Of a DNA stretch of 64,000 nucleotides, positions 11,096 through 21,658 are shown piece by piece. This stretch comes from Salvator merianae (Eukaryota > Chordata > Lepidosauria > Squamata > Teiidae): the NCBI GenBank assembly GCA_003586115.2, contig QVOM02000023.1:4297768-4361767 (forward strand), read 5' to 3'. How positions within the stretch are numbered: position 1 is the stretch's first letter; each line of letters begins with the position of its first letter. The translations under genes and the position numbers were made by a program. The notes under the pieces were generated by a model, which saw only the letters and a program-made list of their open reading frames with translations, was not told the origin of the DNA and searched no databases.

Positions 11096-11165
11096 GCATT
11101 TTATTTATTAATTTGAAAATTTATCCCACCCTGTACCCAAAGGTCTCAGGGTGGGTTACAGCAGT
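11096..11165 (-). mobile_element. L2-type LINE 3' end
   Basis: TTTATTTATTAATTTG then TTTATCCCACCCTGTACCCA and AAGGTCTCAGGGTGGGTTAC. On the - strand this is a TAAA-type tail preceded by the conserved L2 3' segment. The same segment begins the longer fragments at 19650-20080 and 34262-34670. Confidence 0.7.
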
Positions 11166-11169
11166 AAAA

Positions 11170-13055
11170 GCTTGAATATCTACGGTCTGTCTCTGAGGCT
11201 TCCTCAGTGGTCCAGGAACCGCTTGACCAGCCCAGGAAGGCATGCAGAAGGGTGTACACCTCCACTAGCGAGCTTAGCAGGGGGAGCCAATTTTGTTGGT
11301 GCACCAAATTTCATCTCCAAAATGGATTCCCTAGGGCTCCGAATCTCATGTGGACTTCAGAATGGTGCAGGACCAAGTGCAGATGACCTGGTTCTGGGCC
11401 AGGTAGACCACGCCAGCTGGGAGGCGCAACAGTTGAAGTGGTTTCGGCTGGACCACTCCTCCCCCACACAAGTGCGGATGCAGCCTAGGGTTTGAGAGCC
11501 AACATTTGCTAACTCGGGAGAGTATAAATCACTGGAATCACTGAGAGTTACACATGAGTAGACATATCTAGGAAACACTGTACAACCTTTGCAGAACTTC
11601 CCATGCTTCCAGGAGAGCAGAATGTGTGTTTTATTGCAGTGCAGATACCTATGAATTGGGGCCGCTGTGGAAACACGGCAAGCAGAGACCGTGTTTTACT
11701 GATGTTTGGTTTGGAAAACAGAAACAGGCTTTGCCTTTCTCTCCCTTTGAGGGCGAAACATTGAGTCAATATTTAGATGTTCAGCAGCAAAGCAAAGGTC
11801 CGGACTATTGAAAGGGGCATTAAAGAAGATATATATACACATATGCATATCAATCACGGATCTCTGAAGCATCTCATGGCATGAAAAGGAAGTGACCTCG
11901 TGGGCAGAAAAGCCATCCTGGACGAACAAGCTTTTATTGGCCCTTGGAGAGAGACAAGGTTGATCCAGCTGAAGAGAAAAGCGTCGCTCAGAACAAACCC
12001 AGGGCCAAAAGAAGCTTCTGTCTTGAGATTGGGTTCACCAGAAGTCATCAAAGTCCTGGCAGGAGCAAATCCATTTGGAATCCGCTCTTTCAACCACAGA
12101 AGGCGAAATTACAGCTGCTTTAGCTTGCAAGGGCCAATCACTGCATATGTGAACAAAGCTGGGCTTCTTTGGGTTGAAGGCAAAACTCCCCCCCCCCCCC
12201 GCTCCCAATAAGGACTAGAAATTAATTGCCACATATAAAAAGATTCAACTCTGATTAGAATTCTGAGAAGCAGAAAGGTGCAATTTTGGGCTCCACCACT
12301 GAGCAGCATTTTGCATCCAGATTAGCACAAGGGTGTTTTTTGTGTGTGTGTGCCCTAGGTGTAAAGTATGACTTGGTTAGAAAGGCCAAATTTATCTTTG
12401 CCTGGTGTCTTGCTTAGGTAGAGTTTTGTTGAGAAAGCTGACGCCTGCACAATCGGGAGAAATTTTTAGAGCAGCGGATGTCCAAAGAAAGATATTTTTT
12501 CCCCTCCCGGGTTGGACAGAATTCCATTCTTGCGGATTTCCAGTTTCCAAGCCCATACAGACTCTTGAAATGACTAGGGATTTTTTTTTGTTGTGTTTTG
12601 TTTTGTTACTAGTTTATGTCCCATGCCAATGTATGCTTCTCAGAACACGTGCAGACTTCACCAGGAATGGAAGGGAGGGAACCTTCCTACCCTCAAAGGC
12701 ACATTTAAGGATGACAGAGAAGGAATTTCTGCAAAGCAATCCTTTTGTTAGGGATGTCGGACCTTTCTGCACTTAAACCAGTCCAGGAAGGGGTCTATAG
12801 GTCTCATTTCTGCTCTGTGGTTGGGATTAAGGGAGGCTACATTTTTTGCTAGCAAATTCCATCTGCATTGGAAGGAGACAGCTTGGTCTAGGCAGACCAA
12901 AGCTTGCAGCCCTGGCCTTCAAGGGTTCCTGCATCCGTTCTGAAGCTAGTCTCACCTTTGGAGCTGGCATTGGATGCTGGAGCAGGATGGTCTGTCCCGT
13001 GTGGATGGCTTACTCCAGAGGCAACCCTTCTAGCGTGGGACTGGTTGTACATCCT
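11170..13055. other. Upstream sequence, no gene seen
   Basis: ORFs of 100-123 codons occur (for example 11900-12211 and 12405-12776, the latter with a hydrophobic stretch LLCFVLLLVYVPC). None has supporting splice sites or a known family pattern. A C10 run lies at 12188-12200. Confidence 0.4.
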
Positions 13056-13059
13056 GGGC

Positions 13060-13165
13060 CTGCCCTGGTCTGGGATAACATTGAGCAGGGGGTTGGACTC
13101 GATGACCCTAGAGGTCCCTTCCAACTCTATGATTCTGTGATTCTATGATTATCTGATTCTGTGTC
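13060..13165 (+). mobile_element. CR1 LINE 3' end
   Basis: TGAGCAGGGGGTTGGACTCG, GATGACCCTAGAGGTCCCTT, CCAACTCTATGATTCTGTGA and the ATTCTATGATT tail form a clear CR1 terminus. It is 5' truncated, as is usual for this family. Confidence 0.9.
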
Positions 13166-13169
13166 CCTG

Positions 13170-14720
13170 TTTTTGCACTTATGACCCATCCTGGGATACG
13201 CAACCCATCCAAAGCTGGGATGGATTGCTCCCAGCATGGAACAAGATCTCTGCATTAGTGCCGCCTGTCCCAGGGTAGCTCCGAAGCTTATGCCATCTTT
13301 GGAGCCAATGTGGGGGGCTTTCAGAGCTCCTGGGGGGTGGGCATTTCAGCAGTACGTCTGTTGTGCTAATGTTACAATGGCAACAATGATAAGAACAATA
13401 AAAGTCACATTTTGGAGTACCTCTTCTAAAATAGCTCCTGCTTTTGGTGGCATATATATCAGTTTCAAACAAGGAAAGCTTGGTCCTCATTCCAGAAACA
13501 TTGTTTTATTCAATTAACCAGTTAAATGAAATGATGACGTGATTCGTAGCCTTATTCATTAACTGAAAGGATAGTGCTAACCGTCTCTTCTCAAAAGTCA
13601 CTGTAATTTTGTGGTTGAATGAATAAATGGATGAATTTTATTGATTAGTCAGTTGGCACATCCAAAATAGATATCTTGAATTAATTGCAAGTCCTTGTCA
13701 ACAGAGATGTGAAAGGTTCAGTTTATATTTGTGGACTTCTGCATTGAACCGAACATGTAAGGGTTTGCATGTGCAGAAATTCGACTGAACCCAACCAATC
13801 TCTCGCTTGTGAACGTGAGCTATTTGATCAAACAGTTCATGTCCACTGTGTTTTTGTCCTTGAACAGGACTTTTTTCAATGGATAAAATGGTATGTTTCG
13901 TTTTTGAACAAGTTTAGGATCGAATGCAATCAGATCTTTTGTTCGATTAAAGGGTTTGCGGTTGAGCCAAACAAACAGTTATTCATAATCCCTCAGGAAA
14001 ATGAGGTTGGCATTGTGCTGTCCAGAAAGAATGAAGGAATGAAGATGGGAAAAAGAGAAGGAAGTAAATGATGGAAGAAAGGAATAATGAGGAAAAAACT
14101 GACTGCACATAAAAAAACCGTAGATTTATGAAATCTGCCCTTACTGAACCAATACTCGGTTAGGAATTCAGTTATCTATAGAAATCACTCTTCTCTGGAG
14201 TTTGCAATGCATTTTTTTCAGAAAAATGTGTTTAGAGCAAGTCATTTTGTCGGAGAAAGATGCACATCAAAAAACGAAGCGTGTTAGCAAAAATAACATC
14301 TGTGTCTGTACGTTAGGCAAAATTATCTGCAAAAAGGCATATATGGGAACTTCTTCAAAAAAAATGTGAAAACCTCTTTTGAACTTCTGGAGGGGGGGGA
14401 AAAACAACTCGAAAAACCCCAGGATGACCTGAACTCTAGATTAAAGGCATGCCAGTTTGCTGCTTTGAGCGCCCTCAACGCAGCTCCTGTTGTTCCGGAC
14501 CGTCAGGAGCGAAACTTCAGAGTGGGAACCCAGAAATTGTCCTATGCGTGGCACGGTTTGGCAGAGGGGCTCCGGAAACAATGGCTCTTAGTGTTCTGGG
14601 AAAGAATGTAAAACATTTTAACATCAAACAGCGGCTGAAGTTTTAACGTGTCACCGCTGGCCAAGCACAAAATGGCCTGTGTAATTTGTCAAAGGCCTGT
14701 TGAAGTCTTTCGGAGGTGGT
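13170..14720. other. Upstream sequence with a possible decayed hAT element
   Basis: 13700-13995 is enriched in GAACCGAAC, TTCGACTGAACC and GTTTGAACAAG-like text, resembling the TTCG-rich interior of squamate hAT elements with GGGATGTGCA ends. The termini are too decayed to call. The rest has no recognisable feature. Confidence 0.35.
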
Positions 14721-14725
14721 AGGGC

Positions 14726-14726
<1 letters not shown>

Positions 14727-14761
<35 letters not shown>
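14727..14761. repeat. Microsatellite (GT)n
   Basis: About 17 uninterrupted GT units. Confidence 0.98.
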
Positions 14762-14763
<2 letters not shown>

Positions 14764-14872
14764 GGGAGGGCAAGGAGAGAAGCCAAAATTGTAACTTCTG
14801 CAGTCTCTGCTGGCCTTTACCTCTTTCCTTAATCCACATTGCAGATTATAGGCGGAGAAGCCAGGACAACTT

Positions 14873-15067
14873 TGGCCCTTTCTGCCCTGGACCTTATTTT
14901 GGATTATATCGCAGAAGAGGGGATATCAGTGCAGACTGTGGCAGGCCCCACCTTGGGGGGGCCACCACTGAAAAGCCTGTGGCCTGCTATTGTCTGCAGT
15001 AGCATGTGGATGGCAGGTCCCTATTCTGGGATATAATCCAAAATAAGGTCCGGCCAGTGCAGGAAGC
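14873..15067. mobile_element. hAT-like MITE, long inverted repeats
   Basis: The left arm (14873-14921) begins GGCCCTTTCTGCCCTGGACC and contains TTATTTTGGATTATATC. The right arm (15019-15067) is its reverse complement with CTGGGATATAATCCAAAATA then AGGTCC. A GC-rich 100-bp centre has no ORF. Partial relatives sit at 38246-38336 and 42524-42957. Confidence 0.65.
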
Positions 15068-15446
15068 CACCGGGTGGCAACGGAGGGCGGGAAATGATTT
15101 CAGCTTCCAATGCTGCCCTGAGGACCAGCAAAGATGCCGGCTTGATTGTTGATCTGTTGACAAAGGAGGCATCCCTTGCACTTATTGGCAGGAGGTCTCC
15201 GCCGTCGTTTGACAGCTCACGGAGAACTGGGAATTTGTCGGAGGAAGTTGAGAGAGGGAGAGTCTGCAATGAGGTATATGTTGTTAGTCGCCCTTAAAGC
15301 TGCCCCATGGAAATCAGTGGGGCTTTTGCTGTGCTTTGGGTTGGGCACTGAACTCAATGGCTTTGGTCAGGTTTTTGAGCCACTCCATTGAAATCTATAG
15401 GATTTGAACTGCGCTTAAATCCAGCCTGTGCGAATCAAGGGGGCCT

Positions 15447-15530
15447 GAGCAGATTTATTTATTTATTTATTTATTTGCATTTTTTTTTTTTTTTTATCCC
15501 GCCCTATACCGGAAGGTCTCAGAGGTTCTT
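15447..15530 (-). mobile_element. L2-type LINE 3' end with expanded tail
   Basis: A TTTA repeat, a run of T, then ATCCCGCCCTATACCGGAAG and GTCTCAGAG: the conserved L2 3' terminus in reverse orientation. Confidence 0.7.
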
Positions 15531-15539
15531 AGAGCCGGT

Positions 15540-16120
15540 CCCTGGAAATCAAGGGGAAATTTAGTCACATCCTGAATTGGCAGGATGTGATCTGGACTCT
15601 TGAGTCGTCCCACTCTTGTCTTTAAAGTCTGGATCTTTTTTGCTTATTATTTTTAACTGATGGGCGACCTCCGGGCTCCCGCTGTGTGTGGGAGGCAGAA
15701 AGCAGCGGCTCCGTGTTCGCAGTTGCGTCGTTCTCGGGAGATTTTGTCAACTGCATCTCTTGGGCATAGTCAAAAATTACGCTTTTCTCATCATTTGGGC
15801 TGCCTTTGTTTGCACTTTGCTCCACAAAAAGATCCCCTCCCTCTGCTCTGTGTGTGTCTCTGTTTTTATCACAATTTCTGTCTCCATACTGTTTACTGGC
15901 GGAGTTGTAACGTATTTGGGTAGATGTCCTGAAGGCAAAGCAAGAAGACTTTTATTTGAGTCACTCACTCTGTCCTGAGATATGTTTTTTAAAAGATGGT
16001 TCTCCCAAGAAATCATGGAAGGATCATTGGACTGGAGTCTGCCTGTGTTCTGCCCCAGTGGAGGGTGGTGATAGGGTATTGCAGGTGGGAGCTTTTCCCT
16101 GTGCTGTATTAGTTCATGGA
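15540..16120. other. Upstream sequence, no gene seen
   Basis: The - strand ORF at 15777-16184 (135 codons) overlaps the start of the minisatellite and has no known motif. No repeat family is recognised. Confidence 0.4.
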
Positions 16121-16128
16121 CTTTTTTG

Positions 16129-16460
16129 AAGCTCCCATGACAGCCAATTGATTTCCCTGGCTCAGACATTAGTGAAGCTCCCATGGTGAGTGACTGATTT
16201 TCCTGACCTAAGAATTAATGAAGCTCCCATGGCGGGTGATTGATTTCTCTGGTTCAGGGATTAGTGAAGCTCCCATGGTGGGTGATTGATTTCTCTGGTT
16301 CAGGGCTTAGTGAAGCTCCCATGGCAGGGTGATTGATTTCTCTGGTTCAGGGATTAGTGAAGCTCCCATGGCGGGTGATTGATTTCCCTGGCTCAGGCAT
16401 TAGTGAAGCTCCCATGGTGGGTGATTGATTTCCCGGGCTCAGGGATTAGTGAAGTCTCCG
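16129..16460 (+). repeat. Minisatellite, 46-bp period, about 7 units
   Basis: Units start at 16129, 16175, 16221, 16267, 16313, 16360 (one unit is 47 bp), 16406 and 16452 (partial). Each has AAGCTCCCATGG then GGTGATTGATTTC and a CTGG(C/T)TCAGG(G/C)ATTAGTG ending. Units differ at several positions, so this array is older than the 46-bp array at 3089-3430. Apart from the period and a short GAAGCTC, the two units are unrelated. Confidence 0.95.
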
Positions 16461-16677
16461 AAATATAGCACAGCCCATCAGGCACAGCCAGTTGATCACT
16501 TTGTACTACAACTCCCATCAGTCCAGGCTAGTATGGCCATAGCAGTAGACTCTAGGCTGCAATGCTGCCCAGATAAGCAATGCAGGGATGTAATGACCAC
16601 AGAGCACTCTTACTGATGTTCCAGTACAGTAGATGGCGATTTATTTATGCTTGTTTTACTGTGACTTGTGGGATATA

Positions 16678-16722
<45 letters not shown>

Positions 16723-16736
16723 TATTATTATTATTA
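16678..16736. repeat. Self-complementary (AAT)n(ATT)n microsatellite
   Basis: About 14 AAT units are followed directly by about 5 ATT units. The two halves are reverse complements, so the tract can extrude as a hairpin or cruciform. Confidence 0.95.
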
Positions 16737-16739
16737 ATG

Positions 16740-18705
16740 GCTAGCGTGCCAATTTCCTGTCTGTCCAAACTCGACTTTCTCTCTTTTTCCTGATCTCCAG
16801 CACTATCCTTCTTTTTTGGGGGGAAGGCCAGGGGACCATGGCCAAGGTCACCGAAAGGCGAGACAGAAAGCAGAGGCCACGCAGCTTCTCCGGCACCTCA
16901 CAGCTCCCAGAGCATGGTAGACCCTGCCCTCTGGAGGCCGGTCCAGCTGTTCATTAGCTGGATTTCTTCGTGAAACTAGACACCTGGCTTCCTCAGCCAA
17001 AAAAGCTATTTAAAAAGGACAGTGACACTCTCCGAGGGGACACCTCTGTCGGCTGCATCTGCGTCCCTGCTCCCTTTCCTCCCACCCCCCCGAGTGATAT
17101 CCAGCACCCCTCCCAAACCCCACAACGCTCTGCGTCTCCAGTTTTATCTCTCTCCAAGGACTGACAATTGCCAGCAGCTCTGGCGACCGGATGGGGAGAC
17201 GGGATCCACCTGGAGATCACCGAGGGGAAACCTACTGCTGCTCTCAAAATGTGGAGGTCCAGTGAGTTTCCTGCGCTCAGGGATCAAATTACTATGTGAA
17301 CGAGGCGGGAGCAATAATATCCATCAGAAACCTTTTCTTTTTCTTTCTTTTTTTTCCCCCCTTAAACGCCTTCTGAGAAAAATTTCTGCGCCGTGAACCA
17401 CCTGGCTTGCTACAGTAAGTGTGCCAATATCAACAAGGGGGAGAGAGGTGTAGGTCTGTCTGCTGCGCTGTCCGTGGGGTTTACTCTCGAGTAAAGAAAT
17501 AGAGGCTCGCAGCCTTGAAGGGCATGGGGTGCGAGGTGGAGAAATGGTGCCGAGGCTGAAATTTTGCAAGCTGGTCTTTGAATGCTTGGCGGGCTCTTCG
17601 CAGATCAACCGAAAACCAATTCAGGTTTGGGTACCTGTGCGTGGCTTTCAAGTGTAGGTATCAAGGCGGGGGGGGGGGTCCTTGTGGGAAATCCCTGCCC
17701 TTTTCTTGGCATTCCTTCGCAGATTTCTTGATTGTCTTCAGCCAGGCTTCAAACATGAAAGGCGAACCTGGGCTTCAAGTTAATTGCGCGTGTACGGAGC
17801 CAGGAAGGAGAAGCATGAATTCTAATGCTCGTTTATTCAGAAGTCAGGGCTAGCTGACTGCAGCAGCTTTTAGAGGGACGCAGTGGAGCAAACCAAGGCC
17901 TCTTGCAGAGGAAGCTGCTGTATATATTCCAAGTATCTGGCCATTGGTCCATAGAAGCTCACTACTCAGGTTGGCTTTCAGCTTAAAACGTCTGCAGAAT
18001 TCGACCAGAGAAAGATGAATACCAAGCCCTTTGCGGGCTAACTAGTTGCCTGCTAGTTTTCTTCAATGAATACTAATAGCAGCCCTTCGCCATAGCCTGG
18101 AGCTCAGAGTGCGATGAGCCCACTCTTTCTTTCACGTATTTCAGCTCAGGGTTGCCTAATGAATAATCCACTGCTATCACTGGGGTTAATTTTCCTGGGG
18201 GCTTGCAGAGAAATGCAGCCTTATGGTGTCTCTCCTAGCATTCACTCTGTGTTTTCTGGTTGCTGGTACCACTTCTTTTTAGCTGCCGGGCCGTCTGTCC
18301 TCAACGCCCTGAATGGGCACCAACCACACCAGCTAAAGAACTGTAGCTTGATGTAGTTTGGGGTGGTAGGGGTGGGCATGAGGGTGGTGATGGCCCAGGA
18401 GGTGTTTGCTCCTCACCTGGGTTCAGAATCTGGGGGGAGGAGGAGCATATTAGCTTCCCTGCACCTCTTGATCAACTTGAGTCCTGGAAAGGGGGACCGA
18501 GCTGGAAATAATGGTGCCCCTTTGCGGGAAGGCAGGGGAGGGGTCTTTCTAACCCCCAGTATTCCCCTCCTCTGGACAGTTCTCCCATTTCCCAATGAAT
18601 CTTCTGAAGTTCAGTGACAGAGTGGGATTATCTCTCCCTCTCCTTCCATTAAGAAAATAGCTACCCATTCATTTCCAATTCACTCATTCCAGAAAGGTGG
18701 TTTGG
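16740..18705. other. Unique sequence 3-5 kb upstream of COL27A1
   Basis: No transposon family is recognised and no coding exon is evident. Moderate GC with pyrimidine runs (for example 17335-17365) and a G10 run near 17670. Being repeat-poor and near the gene, it is a reasonable place for distal regulatory elements, but no specific site can be shown. Confidence 0.35.
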
Positions 18706-18784
18706 AAGGGAGGGAGGGAAGGAAGGAAGGAAGGAAGGAAGGAAGGAAGGAAGGAAGGAAGGAAGGAAGGAAGGAAGGAAGGAG
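18706..18784 (+). repeat. (GGAA)n microsatellite
   Basis: About 17 GGAA units preceded by GGGA units. It lies about 2.9 kb upstream of the inferred COL27A1 start codon. Confidence 0.97.
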
Positions 18785-18789
18785 CACCC

Positions 18790-19645
18790 ATGTGAAGGAA
18801 TTCTGTCTGACCCCCAAGGTGGAAGTTAGTAAGCAGGATTTATTTTATGGTAGACTTGTAAGGCCCTCCAGAGATTTTGGTTGACTACAGAATTATGCCT
18901 ACAGCTCAGAGGTAGGACAAGCACTAGGAAAGCCGAACATCTCAAGTTTGATGTCCAGCATGTCCCAGAAGAAGGCAACAACAAACCACTTTTATCTGCA
19001 AGAAAACTGCACAGATGTTCTCAATCGGGGCTCATCTACACCTACATTTTAATCCAGTTTCAGTCCACTTATGTGAGAACACACCAGCAGAGTGGCTAGT
19101 CAATTGCCTTTGCATGTTATCTAACCCCAAGGTGCGTTTTCTGAGTTAGATCATGCTGAATGAAAGCGTCGTACTACTTCACCGATGTGTTCTCTCGGTC
19201 TGAAAGTGGAATGAGGCTGGATTAAAACTGAGGTGTGGGCACGGAGTCACAGAAATGGGAAGATCCTCTAAGGCCACCAGTTTCCAGACCTTCAAAAGGT
19301 ATCCCTACTGAAGCATCTTTGCTAGCTTTGCTTGGGCATGCCCCCAGTGAGGGAGGGGCTTCAGAAGCCGGAGTCAGTGCTTCAATCCTTAAGCTTTCCT
19401 TACTGTAGAGAATTTTGGCCTGCTATTCGCTGCTTTTGAGTTACCTCCACTATTCAGTGTCCTCAATGGGCAGTGGTCCCCAGCCAACATGGGCGGGGGC
19501 AGGCTGAAGCCCCTCCCCTTGCTGAAAGCCTCTGAAGCATGGGCCGCGACCCCGAACCTGCTTTCTGCAGAGGGAGGGCCCTCCAGTTGCATTCACCTGC
19601 GGTGGCTGCCAGAGAGAAGAGGCTACAAGCCTCTTTCCTGTGGTA
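18790..19645. other. Upstream sequence, no gene seen
   Basis: No coding or RNA feature. 19550-19590 has CTGCTTTCTGCAGAGGGAGG, resembling text at 3430-3460 and 30108-30130, probably part of an unnamed dispersed repeat. Confidence 0.35.
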
Positions 19646-19649
19646 AGTC

Positions 19650-20080
19650 ATTTGTTTATTTAAGAATTTATATCCCGCTCTTTACCCAAAGCTCCAAGGG
19701 TGGGCCACAACAATAAAATGATGAAATATATAGAATAACCTGAAACATTTTTTTAAATATCTCCCACCCTCCCTCCCTGGCAGGGACAACACCCAGAGGA
19801 AGCTAAACAAAAAGGCCTGGGTGAAGAGGTATGCTTTAACCAGGCGCTGAAAACCATATAATGGTAGACACCTGGCGAATCTCCAGAGCAAGGCTGCTCC
19901 TTTTCTGGGGCCACCACAGAAAAGCCACTCTTGCGTATCCCTGCCCCTTGCACCTCTTGAGAGAGGAGGAAATACAGGAAGGGCCTCTCCTTGAGATTTC
20001 CACACTGGGGCAGGTCTACATGGGAGAAGGCATTCCTTCAGATAACTGGAGCCCAAGCCATTTAGGATTTTTATTAACAT
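19650..20080 (-). mobile_element. L2-type LINE, RT C-terminal region and 3' end
   Basis: The - strand reads ILNGLGSSYLKECLLPCRPA, then pieces resembling ALPVFPP and WRFARCLPLYGFQRLVKAYL, matching the usual end of L2-clade ORF2 (LNGLGPxYLxExLLPxRPxR ... FxRxLKTYLF). The 3' end follows with the conserved CCCGCCCT-like segment and TAAA-type tail. Truncated and frameshifted. Confidence 0.8.
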
Positions 20081-20384
20081 AAACGTGTGAGGAAAACCAT
20101 CACATCCCCACTCAGCCTTCGCTTCCCAAGGCTAAACACGGGTTATTTTTCTCTCCATCTCAGCTTCTAAGACTTTTAAGTCCTCTCATCCTGTTCACTG
20201 CTCTTCTCTGAACTGGTTCCACTTTATCCAAATTCAGGTGGGATGCCCAGAACTGGAAGTGGGGTGGAACAAGCAGTGTTCCCCCCCCCCGGCCTTCAGT
20301 AAGCAACTCAAGGGAGGAAAATACATAATTTTAAGCAGCACAGCCCTGCACATGGTATTCAGAAATAAGACCCAATGGGTCTTG

Positions 20385-20610
20385 TGGATGCCTAGGTACT
20401 AGAATGGATGCTCAGGTACTGCCTCCAGGTTGGAAAGACAGGCAGGATGTCTGTAAAACCATTTGTGGGGAGACAAGAGCAGGTGAAGGTTTTGCCTTTT
20501 ATTCTGCTTGAGAATGCCCAGAAGCCATTGGTGGGTCACTGTGTGAGACAGGATGCTGGACTAGATGGGCCGTGGCCTGATCCAGCGGGACTCCTCTTAT
20601 GTCCTTATGT
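20385..20610 (+). mobile_element. CR1-like LINE 3' monomer (single)
   Basis: One monomer from GGATGCTCAGGTACTGCCTC to GATGCTGGACTAGATGGGCC and GATCCAGCGGGACTCCTCTT ATGTCCTTATG. It ends about 1 kb upstream of the COL27A1 start codon. Confidence 0.8.
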
Positions 20611-21140
20611 TGCTTGGAATGTCTCCTCGGAAGTAAATTCCACTGGAATCATGCAACAGACCCCGCAGCAATCGGTGCTCTTAAGCCCTCCCCTAAATAC
20701 TTCCAGGCTAAAAATGCTACCTGTCTCCCTTCCCGTGTCCCCCCATCCAACTGGGTAGCAAGTTTTTTGTTTTTTTTAAGTCGGTGATAAAAAGTTTCAA
20801 AAAGTTTCAAGCGCTCCCCTTTTCTTTCTACGCCAGGGGGCAGCAAAGAGCAGCGGCTGCCCGGAGCGGCTTTAAAAAAAGTGGCTTTTGCTCCTTCTCT
20901 CTCTCTCTCTTTTCCACCCCCCCCTTCACTTCTTCAAATGTTCTTTCCCCCTTTTTCTCTCTCCCCTCTTTCCAAAGTCCAGAGGCGGAATCGCGCCGCA
21001 TCTGTCCTCTCCGAGAGCGAAAGCCCCGCGCTCGCTGCTGCCGCCGCCACACACCCAGAGCCGAGTCAAGTTTCTCCTGCTTGCAACAGGGGAAAGGAGG
21101 CAGAAAACGTTTGATTCTTTCTCTTAAAAGAAGGCAGCCC

Positions 21141-21243
21141 GAAAGGAAGGAAGGAAGGAAGGAAGGGAAGGGAAGGAGCAAGAGCCAGTCGGGGAGAGGA
21201 AGGAAAGAAGGGAGGAAGGAAGGAAAGGAAGGAAGGAAGGAAA
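21141..21243 (+). repeat. Interrupted GGAA/GGAAG purine tract in promoter or leader
   Basis: Two blocks of GGAA repeats (21143-21176 and 21198-21243) are separated by AGCAAGAGCCAGTCGGGG. Each GGAA is a core ETS recognition sequence. The tract lies 350-450 bases upstream of the inferred start codon. Confidence 0.9.
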
Positions 21244-21369
21244 GCGGGGTGGGGGGGACCCGAGAGGGGGAACGCGGCGATCATGCGGGCGCTCCGCTGT
21301 CCACGACCCGCTGCTTTCTCTGCGCCGCTTCTCTTTCGCTCAAGGCTCCCGCGGTCATCGGAGACTTAA

Positions 21370-21579
21370 ATGGGGCTGAGCAGCCCGTCGGCAGCAGCCA
21401 ACGAGGGACTCCGGCGAGCGAGAGGCGAGAGCAGCAGCAGCAGCCCGAGCCGCGCGGCCGAGCGACGACGGGGAGGCGGCGGCGGCGCAGACGGCGGAGG
21501 AGGCGGCGGCGGTGGGTTCGCGGGGAAAATGCGCCGCCAAGCCAGCTTTCTGCGGGATCAGGGCGAAACGATGTGCTAA
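21370..21579 (+). promoter_or_regulatory. Upstream ORF in COL27A1 leader (69 codons)
   Basis: An ATG at 21370 opens a 69-codon frame that ends at TAA 21577-21579, only 11 bases before the inferred COL27A1 ATG. In the same frame are later ATGs at 21529 and 21571, so a 16-codon version is also possible. The peptide is Ser/Arg/Gly-rich low complexity (the CGG tract gives poly-Gly) and unlikely to be a functional protein. If transcribed, it would restrain translation of the main ORF through reinitiation or leaky scanning. Confidence 0.5.
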
Positions 21580-21590
21580 AAAAGTACGGG

Positions 21591-21658
21591 ATGAATCCGG
21601 ATATCGACCCGCTGCTGTCCAGACTCCGAGCAGCGGCCGCGGCAGGGATCCGAGACGG
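21591..21658 (+). CDS. COL27A1: COL27A1 exon 1, inferred start
   Basis: The ATG at 21591 is followed by 22 codons ([20 protein letters not shown], then RD) and the two bases GG, then the donor GTGAGG at 21659. The split codon GG|G matches exactly the one-base overhang with which exon 2 must begin. The Arg/Ala-rich stretch followed by Gly just before the hydrophobic core resembles other COL27A1 N-termini, where a run of Ala precedes Gly-Gly-Gly. It is the only ATG in this frame within the CpG-rich region. The first dozen residues differ from the mammalian form as I remember it, so the exact start is less certain than the donor. The acidic MNPDID segment is unusual before a signal peptide. Confidence 0.72.

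Larger units (their letters stand above)
20830..21590 (+). promoter_or_regulatory. COL27A1: Presumed COL27A1 promoter and 5' UTR (CpG-rich)
   Basis: From about 20985 to 21660 the sequence becomes rich in G+C and CpG (for example GCGCCGCATC, CGCGGCCGAGCGACG, GGCGGCGGCGGCG), ending in the inferred first coding exon. No TATA box stands out, as is common for CpG-island promoters, and the transcription start cannot be placed. Inside are pyrimidine runs (20890-20960), GGAA tracts (21141-21243), a CGG-rich tract (21475-21515) and an upstream ORF. The N gap at 21676 hides the downstream part of the island. Confidence 0.7.

Noticed and set aside
1..20800. Exons of the neighbouring genes found upstream of COL27A1 in mammals (such as KIF12 or AMBP)
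   Set aside because: No kinesin-motor, lipocalin or Kunitz-like translation is visible on either strand, so any neighbour must lie further away.
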